From Eubacteriaceae bacterium (GTDB taxonomy: Bacteria > Bacillota > Clostridia > Eubacteriales > UBA1433): a stretch of 32,826 nucleotides of DNA. The position numbers were made by a program, and so were the translations under genes. Numbering within the stretch: position 1 is the stretch's first letter; each line of letters begins with the position of its first letter. The stretch spans positions 1 to 32,826 of the forward strand of contig JAAZOI010000036.1 in assembly GCA_012797825.1 (NCBI GenBank). The letters are read 5' to 3'. Positions 1-8,485 of this stretch are shown in pieces. The notes under the pieces are model-generated. The model had not been told where the DNA came from, made no database searches, and saw only the letters and a program-made list of their open reading frames with translations.

Positions 1-507
1 ATAGTATTCATAAGGCAGCGGGTAAATATACGCGTAATCAGGCATAGTCTGATGAAAAGCTGTGTCAAATACTCCAACCATAGGAATATCGCCAAGTATT
101 GCTTTGCATGCTTCAATACCCATCAGGTTAGGCGGATTGTGAAGCGGTGCGAGCGCAACGCAGTCTTCCAATGCTTGTACAACTTCTTTTGTAAGTTTTA
201 CCGAAGAAGCAAATTTTTCCCCCGCGTGAACAACCCTGTGTCCTACAGCTGAAATTTCGCTCATGTCTTTAATAACTCCGCATTTAGGGTCAACAAGCGC
301 GTTCATTAAAATTCTAAGCGCGTCTTTGTGGTCTTTCATAGGCTGTTCAAAAACAGCATTATCTTTTCCTGTCGGCTTATGAGTAAGAACAGAACCCTCT
401 ATCCCGATACGTTCGGCAAGCCCTTTAGCCAACACTGATCTGTCTTCCATATCAAATAATTGATATTTTAAAGAAGAACTTCCGCAATTAATAACTAGTA
501 TTTTCAA
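1..507 (-). CDS. ackA: Acetate kinase, N-terminal part (runs off left edge)
   Basis: Acetate kinase interconverts acetate + ATP and acetyl phosphate + ADP in the cytosol; in fermenters it usually makes ATP at the end of the Pta-AckA pathway. The visible 169 codons begin MKILVINCGSSSLKYQLFD, the phosphate-binding opening of the acetate/sugar kinase family, and continue through GHRVVHAGEKF and PMVGVFDTAFHQTMP, both family signatures. The start is TTG at 505-507, eight bases after a perfect GGAGG at 516-520; no ATG fits the family N-terminus. The frame stays open to base 1, so the C-terminal half (about 230 residues, from family length near 400) lies outside the window. It is divergent from tmcAL. 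A good promoter lies upstream at 550-578. Confidence 0.97.
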   Translation of the reverse strand, partial: MKILVINCGSSSLKYQLFDMEDRSVLAKGLAERIGIEGSVLTHKPTGKDNAVFEQPMKDHKDALRILMNALVDPKCGVIKDMSEISAVGHRVVHAGEKFASSVKLTKEVVQALEDCVALAPLHNPPNLMGIEACKAILGDIPMVGVFDTAFHQTMPDYAYIYPLPYEYY

Positions 508-549
508 TTAATTATCCTCCAATAAATTATGATAAAATAACACCATAAC

Positions 550-578
550 ATTATATATTACGTATATTTTATTTTCAA
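550..578 (-). promoter_or_regulatory. Sigma-A-type promoter for ackA
   Basis: Read on the minus strand: -35 TTGAAA (573-578), a 17-base spacer, and -10 TATAAT (550-555). The predicted transcript starts near 543, leaving a leader of about 36 bases before the TTG start. Six of six -10 bases and four of six -35 bases match consensus. No riboswitch-sized leader fits. Confidence 0.75.
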
Positions 579-608
579 TAAATAAATAGTTTTGCGCTTT
601 AAGTAAAC

Positions 609-614
609 TATAAT
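609..614 (+). promoter_or_regulatory. Possible -10 element for tmcAL
   Basis: TATAAT lies at 609-614 on the plus strand, 44 bases before the ATG I choose. A second TATAAT sits at 619-624. Neither has a convincing -35 box at 16-18 bases, so which one is used, if either, is open. The position in the ackA/tmcAL divergent gap is what makes it plausible. Confidence 0.35.
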
Positions 615-657
615 GATATATAATATATGCAAAATATTTTTATTTAAAGGTGCTCAT

Positions 658-1842
658 ATGATATCTGCAGGCATTGTAGCGGAATATAATCCGTTTCATA
701 ACGGACATTATTACCATATAAATAAAACCAAATCTCAAACCGGCGCAGACGTAATAATATGCGTGCTTTCCACTGACTTTGTTCAGCGCGGCGAGGCCGC
801 TGTCTGCAATAAATTTCTGAGGGCGCAAATGGCGCTAAGCGCGGGAGCCGACCTTGTTGTTATGCTTCCTTTCGCTTACAGCTGCCAAGGCGCCGAAATT
901 TTCGCTTACGGTTCGGTAAATATTTTAAACCAACTCTCATGTGACTATATTTCCTTCGGATGCGAAGACGATAATTTGCAGAAGTTAAATAAAGCAGCTG
1001 AAATATTATCTTTTGAAGAAAATAACTTTAAAGATTCATTAAAAAATCATCTTTTCCAAGGCAGATCCTATGCCAAATCAAGGCAGCTTGCGGCAGAGGA
1101 ATATAACCCCGAATTAAATGATATTCTGTGCAGCCCCAACAATATTCTTGCAGTTGAATATTTAAAACAAATTATCTTAAATAATTATCCGATAAAACCG
1201 CAAGCGGTAAAACGTGCTGGCGCAAATCATAATTCTCTGCAGACAGATTCTGTTTTTGCTTCTGCGTCGCAGATTAGACAAATGCTCAAAGCTAAAGATA
1301 ACGGATATATAAACTATGTTCCGGGTTTTACTGCTAATATTTTAAAAGATATAAAAATAAACGATATTGAAAATTATAAAAATATAATATATCAAAATTT
1401 GCTTGTAAGCTCTGCGGAAAAACTCAGCGCTTATCCCGATATATCCCTCTCTCTTGCAAATAAAATAATTAACAACTTCAGCCGGTTTACAAGCGTATCC
1501 GATTTTATTGACAAAATGTCTGATAAACATCATACGAAGTCACGCATCAGCCGAAGCCTCTGCCATATAATCTGCGGTTTTGATATCCCTTACGCAGAGC
1601 TTAAAAGCCAACCCGTTCCTTATATAAGATTACTTGGATTCAATGAAAACGGCAGAAAATATCTAAGCCATATAAAAGACAACAAAAACATTGTTTCAAA
1701 TACAAATGATTTTTTCGCTTCATCAACAGGTTTCGCAAGGCGTATATTTACTTACGACTTAATTGCTTCCGATTTATTTAATCTTGGTATCGGTGCGCCT
1801 AAAGGTATTGATTATAAAACTGTTCCCATTTATTTTGATTAA
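658..1842 (+). CDS. tmcAL: tRNA(Met) cytidine acetate ligase TmcAL (YlbM family)
   Basis: TmcAL activates acetate with ATP to acetyl-adenylate and transfers the acetyl group to the wobble cytidine (C34) of elongator tRNA-Met, giving ac4C. The N-terminus carries the nucleotidyltransferase motif AEYNPFHNGH (residues 8-17, an HxGH type), followed by STDFVQRGEAA and the conserved SPNNILAVEYLK region. The length of 394 residues matches the family (about 400). A longer frame opens at ATG 613, but the family begins at MISAGIVAEYNPF and AAAGGTG at 646-652 is well placed for ATG 658, so I use 658. It precedes ylbJ on the same strand and is divergent from acetate kinase, which acts on the same small acid. 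Confidence 0.95.
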   Translation: MISAGIVAEYNPFHNGHYYHINKTKSQTGADVIICVLSTDFVQRGEAAVCNKFLRAQMALSAGADLVVMLPFAYSCQGAEIFAYGSVNILNQLSCDYISFGCEDDNLQKLNKAAEILSFEENNFKDSLKNHLFQGRSYAKSRQLAAEEYNPELNDILCSPNNILAVEYLKQIILNNYPIKPQAVKRAGANHNSLQTDSVFASASQIRQMLKAKDNGYINYVPGFTANILKDIKINDIENYKNIIYQNLLVSSAEKLSAYPDISLSLANKIINNFSRFTSVSDFIDKMSDKHHTKSRISRSLCHIICGFDIPYAELKSQPVPYIRLLGFNENGRKYLSHIKDNKNIVSNTNDFFASSTGFARRIFTYDLIASDLFNLGIGAPKGIDYKTVPIYFD

Positions 1843-1878
1843 TAATACCCTGTTTATCATTACTTGTAGTCTTTGCGC

Positions 1879-1903
1879 ATAACTTTTATTAATTATAAGT
1901 TAT
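1879..1903 (+). other. AT-rich inverted repeat just before the ylbJ ribosome site
   Basis: ATAACTT (1879-1885) and AAGTTAT (1897-1903) form a perfect 7-bp inverted repeat with an 11-base loop. The 3' arm ends directly before GGAG (1904-1907), the ylbJ ribosome-binding site. There is no T-run, so it is not an intrinsic terminator. It could be an operator palindrome or chance in AT-rich DNA. Confidence 0.25.
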
Positions 1904-1912
1904 GGAGTAAAA

Positions 1913-2887
1913 ATGAAAAAATCTAACATTTTAATTTGCGGCATTTTTCTGCTGTTGTTAGTGTTTTGCTTCAAATATCCGGTGCAAACATACGAAAGTG
2001 CGAAATATTCGTTTTTATTATGGCTTAATAAGCTTGCTCCGTTTTTGTTCGTTTTTTTCATACTTAATAAAATTCTTATAGATTTCGGCATCATAAATAT
2101 TTTGAAGCCTTTTTTTTATCCTTTATCAAAATTATATAACGTAGCTCCTCTTTCTTTTTTTGCTGTTTTAGCGGGATATTTGGGTGGTCAACCTGCAGGC
2201 ATTAAAATAGCGTGCGATATGTACTCATCTGGCAAAATTTCCAAACATGACGCCACCTGCGTAACAACATTTTGCTCAATAACTTCTCCCGGTTTTATAT
2301 TAAGCAGCCTTGGGATATTGTTCTATAATAACAGCACTGTAGGAATAATACTGCTTATATCTTCTATTCTTTCTGCGCTTATAGCGGGGCTTTTATTTGT
2401 AAATAACACAGTTCCCCTTGCGTCTTTTGAATCTCCTGCAATGAAAAGTACTGATTTGAATTTTACAAAAACATTTATCGCATCAGTAAGCGACAGTATG
2501 TATACAGTACTGCTTGTCGGAAGCTATATTGTATTTTTCGGAATTTGCGTGGGAATATTAAATGCGAGCGGCTTTTTTGATTTTATTACAGCCATAATAA
2601 GCAACATAGGAATAACTTTGCCGAAAGGCTTTACAACGGGCTTTCTATGGGGAGTGGTAGAGATAACCGGGGGATGCGATAAAATTTATATGCTTGACAT
2701 ATGTCTTACAGCGAAAATAATTTTTACCTCATTTATCATAAACTGGGGCGGGCTTTCTGTTCACGCTCAGTGCATATCTTTTCTTGAAAACGCCGGTTTA
2801 AGCAAAGCTCCTTATTTAAAAGCAAAATCAGTGCAGCCGTTTATCGCCGCACTGATAACTTATGTTTTATGTATGGTTTTATTTTAA
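1913..2887 (+). CDS. ylbJ: Sporulation-type integral membrane protein YlbJ
   Basis: This is a polytopic membrane protein of 324 residues with a nucleoside-recognition (gate) fold. In Bacillus subtilis YlbJ is made in the mother cell under SigE and is needed for spore cortex formation; its substrate is unknown. The sequence shows a hydrophobic N-terminal helix (about 5-20), a second at 33-55, the conserved GYLGGQPAGIKIACDMY segment (about 87-103) and the TTFCSITSPGF motif, repeated in altered form in the C-terminal half (GGCDKIYMLD, WGGLSVHAQ). It is shorter than the Bacillus protein (about 400). GGAG at 1904-1907 supports ATG 1913. Its TAA overlaps the stop of the convergent gene by 4 bases. 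It suggests a spore-forming ancestry but does not prove sporulation. Confidence 0.85.
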   Translation: MKKSNILICGIFLLLLVFCFKYPVQTYESAKYSFLLWLNKLAPFLFVFFILNKILIDFGIINILKPFFYPLSKLYNVAPLSFFAVLAGYLGGQPAGIKIACDMYSSGKISKHDATCVTTFCSITSPGFILSSLGILFYNNSTVGIILLISSILSALIAGLLFVNNTVPLASFESPAMKSTDLNFTKTFIASVSDSMYTVLLVGSYIVFFGICVGILNASGFFDFITAIISNIGITLPKGFTTGFLWGVVEITGGCDKIYMLDICLTAKIIFTSFIINWGGLSVHAQCISFLENAGLSKAPYLKAKSVQPFIAALITYVLCMVLF

Positions 2888-3378
2888 GTATTTTTTCTCT
2901 TTATGCTTTTTAGTTGATTTCTGTTTTCTTCAAGAATTTCGTTAGTCTTCTTAAGATCATCCTGAATCCTCTTAATAATTCCCTCGGAATATTCCGCGCA
3001 GCCTGATACTATTTCTTTGGCGTTTGCTTCTGCTTTTGCTATTATTTTTTTTGCTTTTTCTTCACTTTCTTTAATTGTCGTCTCTGCCTGGCTGTATGCG
3101 TTTTTTGCAACTTCGTCGCTGTCTATAAGCTCTTTCTGCTTTTTCATTGCGCCTTCAATTAGCGCTTTCGCTTTAGTCTGCGCGGCAGCAATAATTCTGT
3201 TTTCTTCCTGCTTTATTCTTCTCGCTTCAAGCACTTCTTCAGGCAGCCTCATCCTTATTTCGTCTATGATATCAATTATATCATCGGGATTAAGCATGAT
3301 TTTTTTATTTGACAGAGGAACCGTGTTGCTTCTTCTAACTATTTCTTCCAATTCATCAATTAATTCTATTACTTTCAA
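2884..3378 (-). CDS. Conserved coiled-coil protein, ATP synthase b-subunit/V-ATPase H-like
   Basis: A protein of 164 residues, charged and without membrane segments. Residues 1-45 form a compact start (MKVIELIDELEEIV, then LNPDDIIDIIDEIRMRLPEE). From about 45 to 160 it is almost pure heptad-like Ala/Glu/Lys/Ile helix, which attracts annotations such as ATPase or F0 subunit B by coiled-coil similarity alone. I do not assign it to an ATP synthase: no atp genes are near and there is no N-terminal membrane anchor. A gene of this kind after coaD is common in Clostridia. The start is TTG 3376-3378, with GGAGG at 3387-3391 and a 4-base TTGA overlap with the coaD stop, so translation is probably coupled. 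DivIVA-like scaffolding is an alternative idea only. Confidence 0.7.
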   Translation of the reverse strand: MKVIELIDELEEIVRRSNTVPLSNKKIMLNPDDIIDIIDEIRMRLPEEVLEARRIKQEENRIIAAAQTKAKALIEGAMKKQKELIDSDEVAKNAYSQAETTIKESEEKAKKIIAKAEANAKEIVSGCAEYSEGIIKRIQDDLKKTNEILEENRNQLKSIKRKNT

Positions 3379-3860
3379 TCTTTATTCCTCCATTTTTCTA
3401 TAATAGCATCTTTTACGTGCTCGGGCACCAGCCCTGCAATGTCTCCGCCGTAAAAAGCCACTTCTTTTATAATGCTTGAGCTTATAAAAGAATGATCTAC
3501 CGCAGATACCAATAATACTGTCTCTACATCATTTTCAAGTCTCTTATTCATCAGAGCCATCTGAACTTCTATTTCATAGTCGGTAATAGCTCTTAATCCT
3601 TTGAAAATGGCATTTGCTCCTTTTTCCCTGCAAAAATCCACAAGCAGCCCGTCGTATGAAACTACTTCAATATTATGTATGTCTTTAACCGATTCCTTAA
3701 TAAAATTTACCCTTTCTTCAGCAGTAAACATATATTTTTTGCTTCGGTTTACCAAAACTGCGACATACAGCTTTTCAACTAATTTCGATGCTCTCCAAAT
3801 AATATCCAAATGTCCGTTTGTAATCGGGTCAAAACTCCCCGGATATACTGCTGTACTCAT
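3375..3860 (-). CDS. coaD: Phosphopantetheine adenylyltransferase
   Basis: CoaD transfers AMP from ATP to 4'-phosphopantetheine to give dephospho-CoA, the penultimate step of coenzyme A synthesis. The 161-residue product matches family length. It shows the nucleotidyltransferase start MSTAVYPGSFDPITNGHLD, with the T/HxGH motif at 14-17, and the C-terminal ISSSIIKEVA motif that corresponds to the family's ISSTxxR (the final basic residue is Lys here). The ATG at 3858-3860 shares one base with the rsmD TAA stop (TAATG). The rsmD-coaD pair is one of the most widely conserved bacterial neighbourhoods. Confidence 0.97.
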   Translation of the reverse strand: MSTAVYPGSFDPITNGHLDIIWRASKLVEKLYVAVLVNRSKKYMFTAEERVNFIKESVKDIHNIEVVSYDGLLVDFCREKGANAIFKGLRAITDYEIEVQMALMNKRLENDVETVLLVSAVDHSFISSSIIKEVAFYGGDIAGLVPEHVKDAIIEKWRNKD

Positions 3861-4402
3861 TAACTGATCCTTTCGTAAATTGATAATGTTGTATCTGAAT
3901 ATTTTTTCTGTTTTGTAAGTTCCATGCTTTCACAGGAATTTATAATACTTCCGCTGTCATGCTCAATTATCAATAAACCGCCTTCTTTAAGTATACCTGC
4001 TTGCTGCACTTTTAAGACAATATCACATACTCCGTCCATAGCATAAGGCGGATCTAAAAATATTATATCAAAATTATATTTATTTTGTTTAATAAAATTA
4101 AAAAAATTATCTTTTATAACAATACTGTTCTCTCTAACACCTGTATTTTCTATATTTTTCTTTATAATATTAATACTTGCCTGATTATTGTCGATAAAAA
4201 CGCATTTTCCCGCCCCTCTGCTTATAGCTTCAATCCCCACAGCTCCGCTCCCCGCAAATCCGTCTAAAAATACGCTGTCTTCAATATAAGCAGCAATTAT
4301 ATTAAATATCGCCTCTCTTACTTTAGCTCCCGTCGGGCGAATATCGTTATTTTTTAAAGTTATTACCAGTCTTCCTTTTGCTTTCCCGCCGATTATTCTC
4401 AC
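3860..4402 (-). CDS. rsmD: 16S rRNA (guanine966-N2)-methyltransferase
   Basis: RsmD methylates G966 of 16S rRNA in the assembled small subunit using S-adenosylmethionine. The 180-residue protein starts MRIIGGKAKGR, the usual opening, has the SAM-binding loop FLDGFAGSGAVGIEAISRGA (45-64) and the catalytic N-methyltransferase motif DPPY at 117-120. The start is GTG (4400-4402) preceded by AGGAG at 4411-4415, which overlaps the recG stop codon; no ATG fits. It is the fourth gene of the yloU-fakA-recG-rsmD-coaD operon. Confidence 0.96.
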   Translation of the reverse strand: MRIIGGKAKGRLVITLKNNDIRPTGAKVREAIFNIIAAYIEDSVFLDGFAGSGAVGIEAISRGAGKCVFIDNNQASINIIKKNIENTGVRENSIVIKDNFFNFIKQNKYNFDIIFLDPPYAMDGVCDIVLKVQQAGILKEGGLLIIEHDSGSIINSCESMELTKQKKYSDTTLSIYERIS

Positions 4403-4413
4403 GCTTACTTCTC

Positions 4414-6468
4414 CTAATTATCTATAACATCCGATTGGTTTAAATAAAATAAATTTAATATCTTATTAATAGTATCGCTGTATTTTTCATCCGAACACAT
4501 CATATCCGCCGCTTTATTTGCTTTATAAATTAATTCGGGATTTTTATAAATATCGGCATATTTAAAATTAAACATCCCGTGCTGTCTGTAGCCGAACATC
4601 TCGCCTGGCCCCCTTAAATATAAATCCTGCTGCGCAATTTCAAATCCGTCGGAAGAATTTTTAAGTATTTCTATGCGTTTTGCTGCCATTTCCGACTTTG
4701 AGTCAGTCAGCAGTATGCACTGCCCTTGCGCGCTGCCTCTGCCGTCTCTTCCCCGAAGTTGGTGCAGCTGAGAAAGTCCGAATCTTTCAGCATTGTTTAT
4801 AACAATTAAATTCGCATTTGCAACATCAACTCCTACCTCAATAACGGTAGTAGCAACCAATACGCTTATTTCATTGTTTATAAACTTGTTTGTTATATTA
4901 TCTTTGTCCTGCGCGCTCATTTTGCCGTGAATATAGCCTATATTGATGCCGCTTAAGTCTTTAGATAATTCTTTATACTGCTGTTCTAGTGAAAATATAT
5001 TTTCATCCTCATCCGGCTCAATTCCCGCGCACACTATATAGCATTGCTGAGCTGATTTTACTTTATTTTCTATATATTTGTACAGTCTTTTCTTATTTGA
5101 ATAATCCGTAGAATAAGTAAGCACAGGTCTCCGCTCAGGCGGCATCTGGTCTATTATACTGACATCAAGATTCGCATACAGAGCCATTGATAAAGTTCTT
5201 GGTATGGGCGTTGCGCTCATCATTAAAATATGCGGATTTTTTCCTTTGTTTGCAATGCGCGCTCTCTGCGCCACTCCGAATTTATGCTGTTCATCCGTTA
5301 TTACAAGTGCTAGATTATTATATTCAATATCACCTGAAAACAAGGCGTGCGTTCCTATTGCGATAATTCCTTCTTCTTGCCTAAGCGCTTTTTTAGCCTC
5401 TTCCCTGTCTTTTGAGGATGACGTCAATAAAACGGCCTTGACATTGAATATATCTGTAAGCTTTTTTATGTTTTCAAAATGCTGCTTTGCAAGCATCTCG
5501 GTAGGCGCGATAAACGCCGACTGGTAACCGTTTTTAGAAGCGTTTATTAAAGCATAAAATGCCACAATAGTTTTTCCGCATCCCACATCGCCCTGCACCA
5601 GCCTGTTCATTACCTGAGCATCTTTTCCCATATCAAAAATTATATCATTAACGGCATTTATTTGAGCCTCAGTCAATACATAATTTAAATTCGCCGTAAA
5701 TTTTTCTCTGATTAAGTCATTAATAATAAAATTATTTTTCCTTCCGGTAATTTCTTTTTTTCTTTGTTTTAAGTATAGTATTGCGGAAAATACTTCATCA
5801 AATGCAAGCCTGTCTCTTGCAGGTATTATATCGCTTTTATTTTCGGGTAAATGAAGGCAAAGTATCGCTTGCCTTATATCCATAATGTCAAGCTCGTTTT
5901 TAATTTCATTTGTAAGCAAATCGCAAATATTATTTTTGCACAGACTAAGAGCGTTATTAATTATCAGTCTGAATGTGTTTTGTGAAATATTTATATTCTG
6001 CGGTATTCTGTACTCGGCAAATATTTTAAGCGCGGAAGATAAATCATTATATTCAAATACCGATTTAGGATTAGTTATTACAAATCCTTGCCGAATTGCC
6101 TCTATCCATCCATATACGTAATACTCTTTATCCATTGCAAATCTTGACGCGCTGTATGAAGCGTTATATATAACTATGCTGCCTTTAATTCCGCTGCTAA
6201 CGGCATTTATTTTAACAACACTTTTTCTGTTTTTTAAATAACTTATTTTAGCGTTTGATGTTACTTTAATTATAACGCCCGCATAACAGCTTTTTTCAAT
6301 ATCAGCGATATCAGCAAGTTGCGTTCTGTCTTCATATGATTTTGGTATATACATCAAAAGGTTATATAGAGAAAAAATGCCCATATCCTTAAGGGCATTC
6401 TCTCTTTTATCAGCTATACCTTTTATTTGTTTTAATTCAATATTTTGTTCTTTTAAATAAAATAACAT
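4414..6468 (-). CDS. recG: ATP-dependent DNA helicase RecG
   Basis: RecG is a double-stranded DNA translocase that remodels stalled forks and branched recombination intermediates. The length of 684 residues is typical. The N-terminal third is the wedge/OB region (IKGIADKRENALKDMGI near 15-31 is the usual RecG entry motif). The helicase core has Walker A GDVGCGKT (293-300), DEQH (392-395), MSATPIPRTL (about 413-422) and the GRDGRG motif of motif VI. The C-terminus has the family MFGYRQHGM segment. Ten bases separate it from the fakA stop and I see no good Shine-Dalgarno before ATG 6468, so its translation may be coupled to fakA. Confidence 0.97.
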   Translation of the reverse strand: MLFYLKEQNIELKQIKGIADKRENALKDMGIFSLYNLLMYIPKSYEDRTQLADIADIEKSCYAGVIIKVTSNAKISYLKNRKSVVKINAVSSGIKGSIVIYNASYSASRFAMDKEYYVYGWIEAIRQGFVITNPKSVFEYNDLSSALKIFAEYRIPQNINISQNTFRLIINNALSLCKNNICDLLTNEIKNELDIMDIRQAILCLHLPENKSDIIPARDRLAFDEVFSAILYLKQRKKEITGRKNNFIINDLIREKFTANLNYVLTEAQINAVNDIIFDMGKDAQVMNRLVQGDVGCGKTIVAFYALINASKNGYQSAFIAPTEMLAKQHFENIKKLTDIFNVKAVLLTSSSKDREEAKKALRQEEGIIAIGTHALFSGDIEYNNLALVITDEQHKFGVAQRARIANKGKNPHILMMSATPIPRTLSMALYANLDVSIIDQMPPERRPVLTYSTDYSNKKRLYKYIENKVKSAQQCYIVCAGIEPDEDENIFSLEQQYKELSKDLSGINIGYIHGKMSAQDKDNITNKFINNEISVLVATTVIEVGVDVANANLIVINNAERFGLSQLHQLRGRDGRGSAQGQCILLTDSKSEMAAKRIEILKNSSDGFEIAQQDLYLRGPGEMFGYRQHGMFNFKYADIYKNPELIYKANKAADMMCSDEKYSDTINKILNLFYLNQSDVIDN

Positions 6469-6478
6469 AAATAATTTC

Positions 6479-8101
6479 TTACTCTACCGATACTATATAA
6501 TAATATAAGGGCTGTCCGCCGTACTGCAGTACAACATCGATATTGCTATACATCTTTTCAATTTTCTTATGAAGTCTTTCGGCGTCTTTTTCTTCTACTT
6601 CTTCTCCGTAATAAATATAAATAAGTTCGGTATCTTTGTCCGCCATATTCGAAATAAGCTCAATTGCGGTCTTTTCCGGGGAAGTCGTTACCGTAACTAT
6701 TCCGTCTCTGTCGCTGATTCCTATTATGTTGCCTTTTTTTATAGTTTTATTTCCGATATTCGTATCGCGTACAGCGAAAGTAACCTGACCTGTTTTTACG
6801 TTTTTAATCGCATTATTAATATTTTCTATATTTTCCTCATTATCCGCATTTTCATCGTAAGCAAGTATAGCGGCTATTCCCTGAGGTATTGTTTTGGTGG
6901 GTATTGCTACAATGTTTTCTCCTGACAGCTCTTTTGCCTGGTTAGCCGCAAGAATAATATTTTTATTGTTCGGAAGTAAATATATCACGTCAGCGTTTAT
7001 AAATTCAATTTCATCTAAAAAATCCTGAGTGCTGGGGTTCATTGTCTGCCCGCCTTGAATAATATTGCCAACGCCTAAATCCTCAAAAATTTTGCTTAGA
7101 CCGCTTCCCGCAGATACTGTCACGAAAGCAAATTTTGAGCGTTTTTCAGGTTTTTTTCTTGAAAATGCGCCGTCTTGCATCAAAGTGTTTTCGTGCTGCA
7201 GTTTCATATTCTCAATTTTTACATCAATAAGCTCTCCGTGAACCAAACAGTGAGATATGACTTTTCCGGGGTCGTTGGAATGAATATGTATTTTTATTAC
7301 ATCTTCATCTCCTATTACAAGCATGCTGTCGCCAAGAGGCGCCAGTTTTGTGCGTAGAGTGGGGGCTGTTGAAGAATCTCCCTGTATCATAACCTCTGTG
7401 CAGTACAAAAACTTTATATCGTGAGATACCGATGTATCCGCGATTTTCTGAGTGCCTTTTGCCTGTGAAAAGTCTTTATCTTCTATTTTTTCGCCTTTAA
7501 TAGAAGCAAGATAACCTTTGAAAATATATATAAGTCCCATTCCGCCGGCATCAACTACACCGGCTTCTTTTAATACCGGAAGCATGTCCGGAGTTTTTGC
7601 GAGTATTACCTCGCCGTGAGCTATTATATCCTCTAAAAATTTTTCTATTTCTTCATATTTGCCGCAGTTTGCCACAGCAAATGCTCCCATTTCGCGGGCT
7701 ACAGTTAAAATAGTTCCTTCTGTAGGTTTTATTACAGCTTTATATGCCATGTCGGAAGAAGATTTTAAACAATCAGCAAATTGTGAAACGTTTAATGTAT
7801 TTCTTTCCTTGCATCCTTCATAAAACCCTCTGAAAAGTTGTGAAAGTATAACGCCGGAATTGCCTCTTGCGCCCATCAAAGCGCCGGACGACATTAGTTT
7901 GGCAATGCTTTTCACATTTATTTCATCTGCTTTTTGCACATTTTTTGCCGCATAACTTATGGTCAGCGACATATTGGTTCCCGTGTCTCCGTCCGGGACA
8001 GGAAAAACATTAAGACTGTTTACTTCATCTTTGTTTATCTCTAAATATGCAGCAGCATATATTATGGCATCTTTCAATGCCTGTCCGCTAATTGTATTCA
8101 T
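6479..8101 (-). CDS. fakA: Fatty acid kinase catalytic subunit FakA (DAK2 domain, YloV family)
   Basis: FakA phosphorylates fatty acids held by a DegV-type FakB partner, giving acyl phosphates for phospholipid synthesis. The 540-residue protein has an N-terminal DAK2/DhaL ATP-binding domain (about 1-200) with NVFPVPDGDTGTNM at 31-44, where the Asp residues bind Mg-ATP, and the GARGNSGVILSQLFRGF helix. A middle domain and a C-terminal DegV-like domain follow (KFAFVTVSAGSGLSKIFEDLG, about 322-342), the standard three-part architecture. No fakB is visible in the window. ATG 8101 follows AAAGGTG at a good distance, 18 bases after the yloU stop. The yloU-fakA-recG order is conserved in Bacillota. 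Confidence 0.93.
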   Translation of the reverse strand: MNTISGQALKDAIIYAAAYLEINKDEVNSLNVFPVPDGDTGTNMSLTISYAAKNVQKADEINVKSIAKLMSSGALMGARGNSGVILSQLFRGFYEGCKERNTLNVSQFADCLKSSSDMAYKAVIKPTEGTILTVAREMGAFAVANCGKYEEIEKFLEDIIAHGEVILAKTPDMLPVLKEAGVVDAGGMGLIYIFKGYLASIKGEKIEDKDFSQAKGTQKIADTSVSHDIKFLYCTEVMIQGDSSTAPTLRTKLAPLGDSMLVIGDEDVIKIHIHSNDPGKVISHCLVHGELIDVKIENMKLQHENTLMQDGAFSRKKPEKRSKFAFVTVSAGSGLSKIFEDLGVGNIIQGGQTMNPSTQDFLDEIEFINADVIYLLPNNKNIILAANQAKELSGENIVAIPTKTIPQGIAAILAYDENADNEENIENINNAIKNVKTGQVTFAVRDTNIGNKTIKKGNIIGISDRDGIVTVTTSPEKTAIELISNMADKDTELIYIYYGEEVEEKDAERLHKKIEKMYSNIDVVLQYGGQPLYYYIVSVE

Positions 8102-8119
8102 TGTTGCACCTTTTAAGTC

Positions 8120-8464
8120 TTAAACTCTTACACTTTCTACATAGATGTTAATTTTCTTTACTTTAATATCGGTTGCGAGTTCAACATTATATCTTACTTT
8201 TTCTACAACGTTTTCTGCCACTGTTTGAAGCTTAACTCCGAATTCAAAAATTACAAATAAATCTATAATAATGCCGTCGCCGTCTTGTGTTATTCTGACG
8301 CCTTTAGAACCTTGTTCTCTTTTTAAAAGTTCTACAAGCCCGCAATGCTTTTTGGCCAAACCGACAAGACCGTAAGAATCCATTGCCGCAAAAGCTGCAA
8401 TTTTCGCTATCATACGCTTAGACATTTTAATAAGTCCATATCTGCTTTCAGCGTCTATATACAT
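8120..8464 (-). CDS. yloU: Asp23/Gls24 family envelope-stress protein
   Basis: A 114-residue protein of the Asp23/Gls24 (DUF322) family. Members are small cytoplasmic or membrane-associated proteins linked to envelope or alkaline stress; the biochemical role is not settled. The sequence shows the family core GLIKMSKRMIAKIAAFAAM and a C-terminal half of alternating beta strands (GVRITQDGDGIIIDLFVIF, then VAENVVEKVRYNVE). A near-perfect ribosome site AAAGGAGGTG precedes ATG 8462-8464. It is the first gene of its operon and is driven by the promoter at 8486-8514. Neighbouring fakA fits the usual pairing and a role in membrane homeostasis. Confidence 0.9.
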   Translation of the reverse strand: MYIDAESRYGLIKMSKRMIAKIAAFAAMDSYGLVGLAKKHCGLVELLKREQGSKGVRITQDGDGIIIDLFVIFEFGVKLQTVAENVVEKVRYNVELATDIKVKKINIYVESVRV

Positions 8465-8485
8465 TAAGACACCTCCTTTGTTCGT

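Noticed and set aside
613..657. N-terminal extension of TmcAL from ATG 613
   Set aside because: The extra 15 residues are not family-like, and the ribosome site AAAGGTG is spaced for ATG 658.
1860..1912. SigE-type promoter before ylbJ
   Set aside because: CATAACTT at 1878-1885 loosely resembles a SigE -10, but no acceptable -35 lies 14-15 bases upstream.
3017..3403. 128-residue plus-strand open frame
   Set aside because: It lies wholly antisense to the coiled-coil gene. Its Ser/Ala/Phe/Ile-rich composition is the mirror of the opposite strand's Glu/Ala/Lys codons, and it has no convincing ribosome site.
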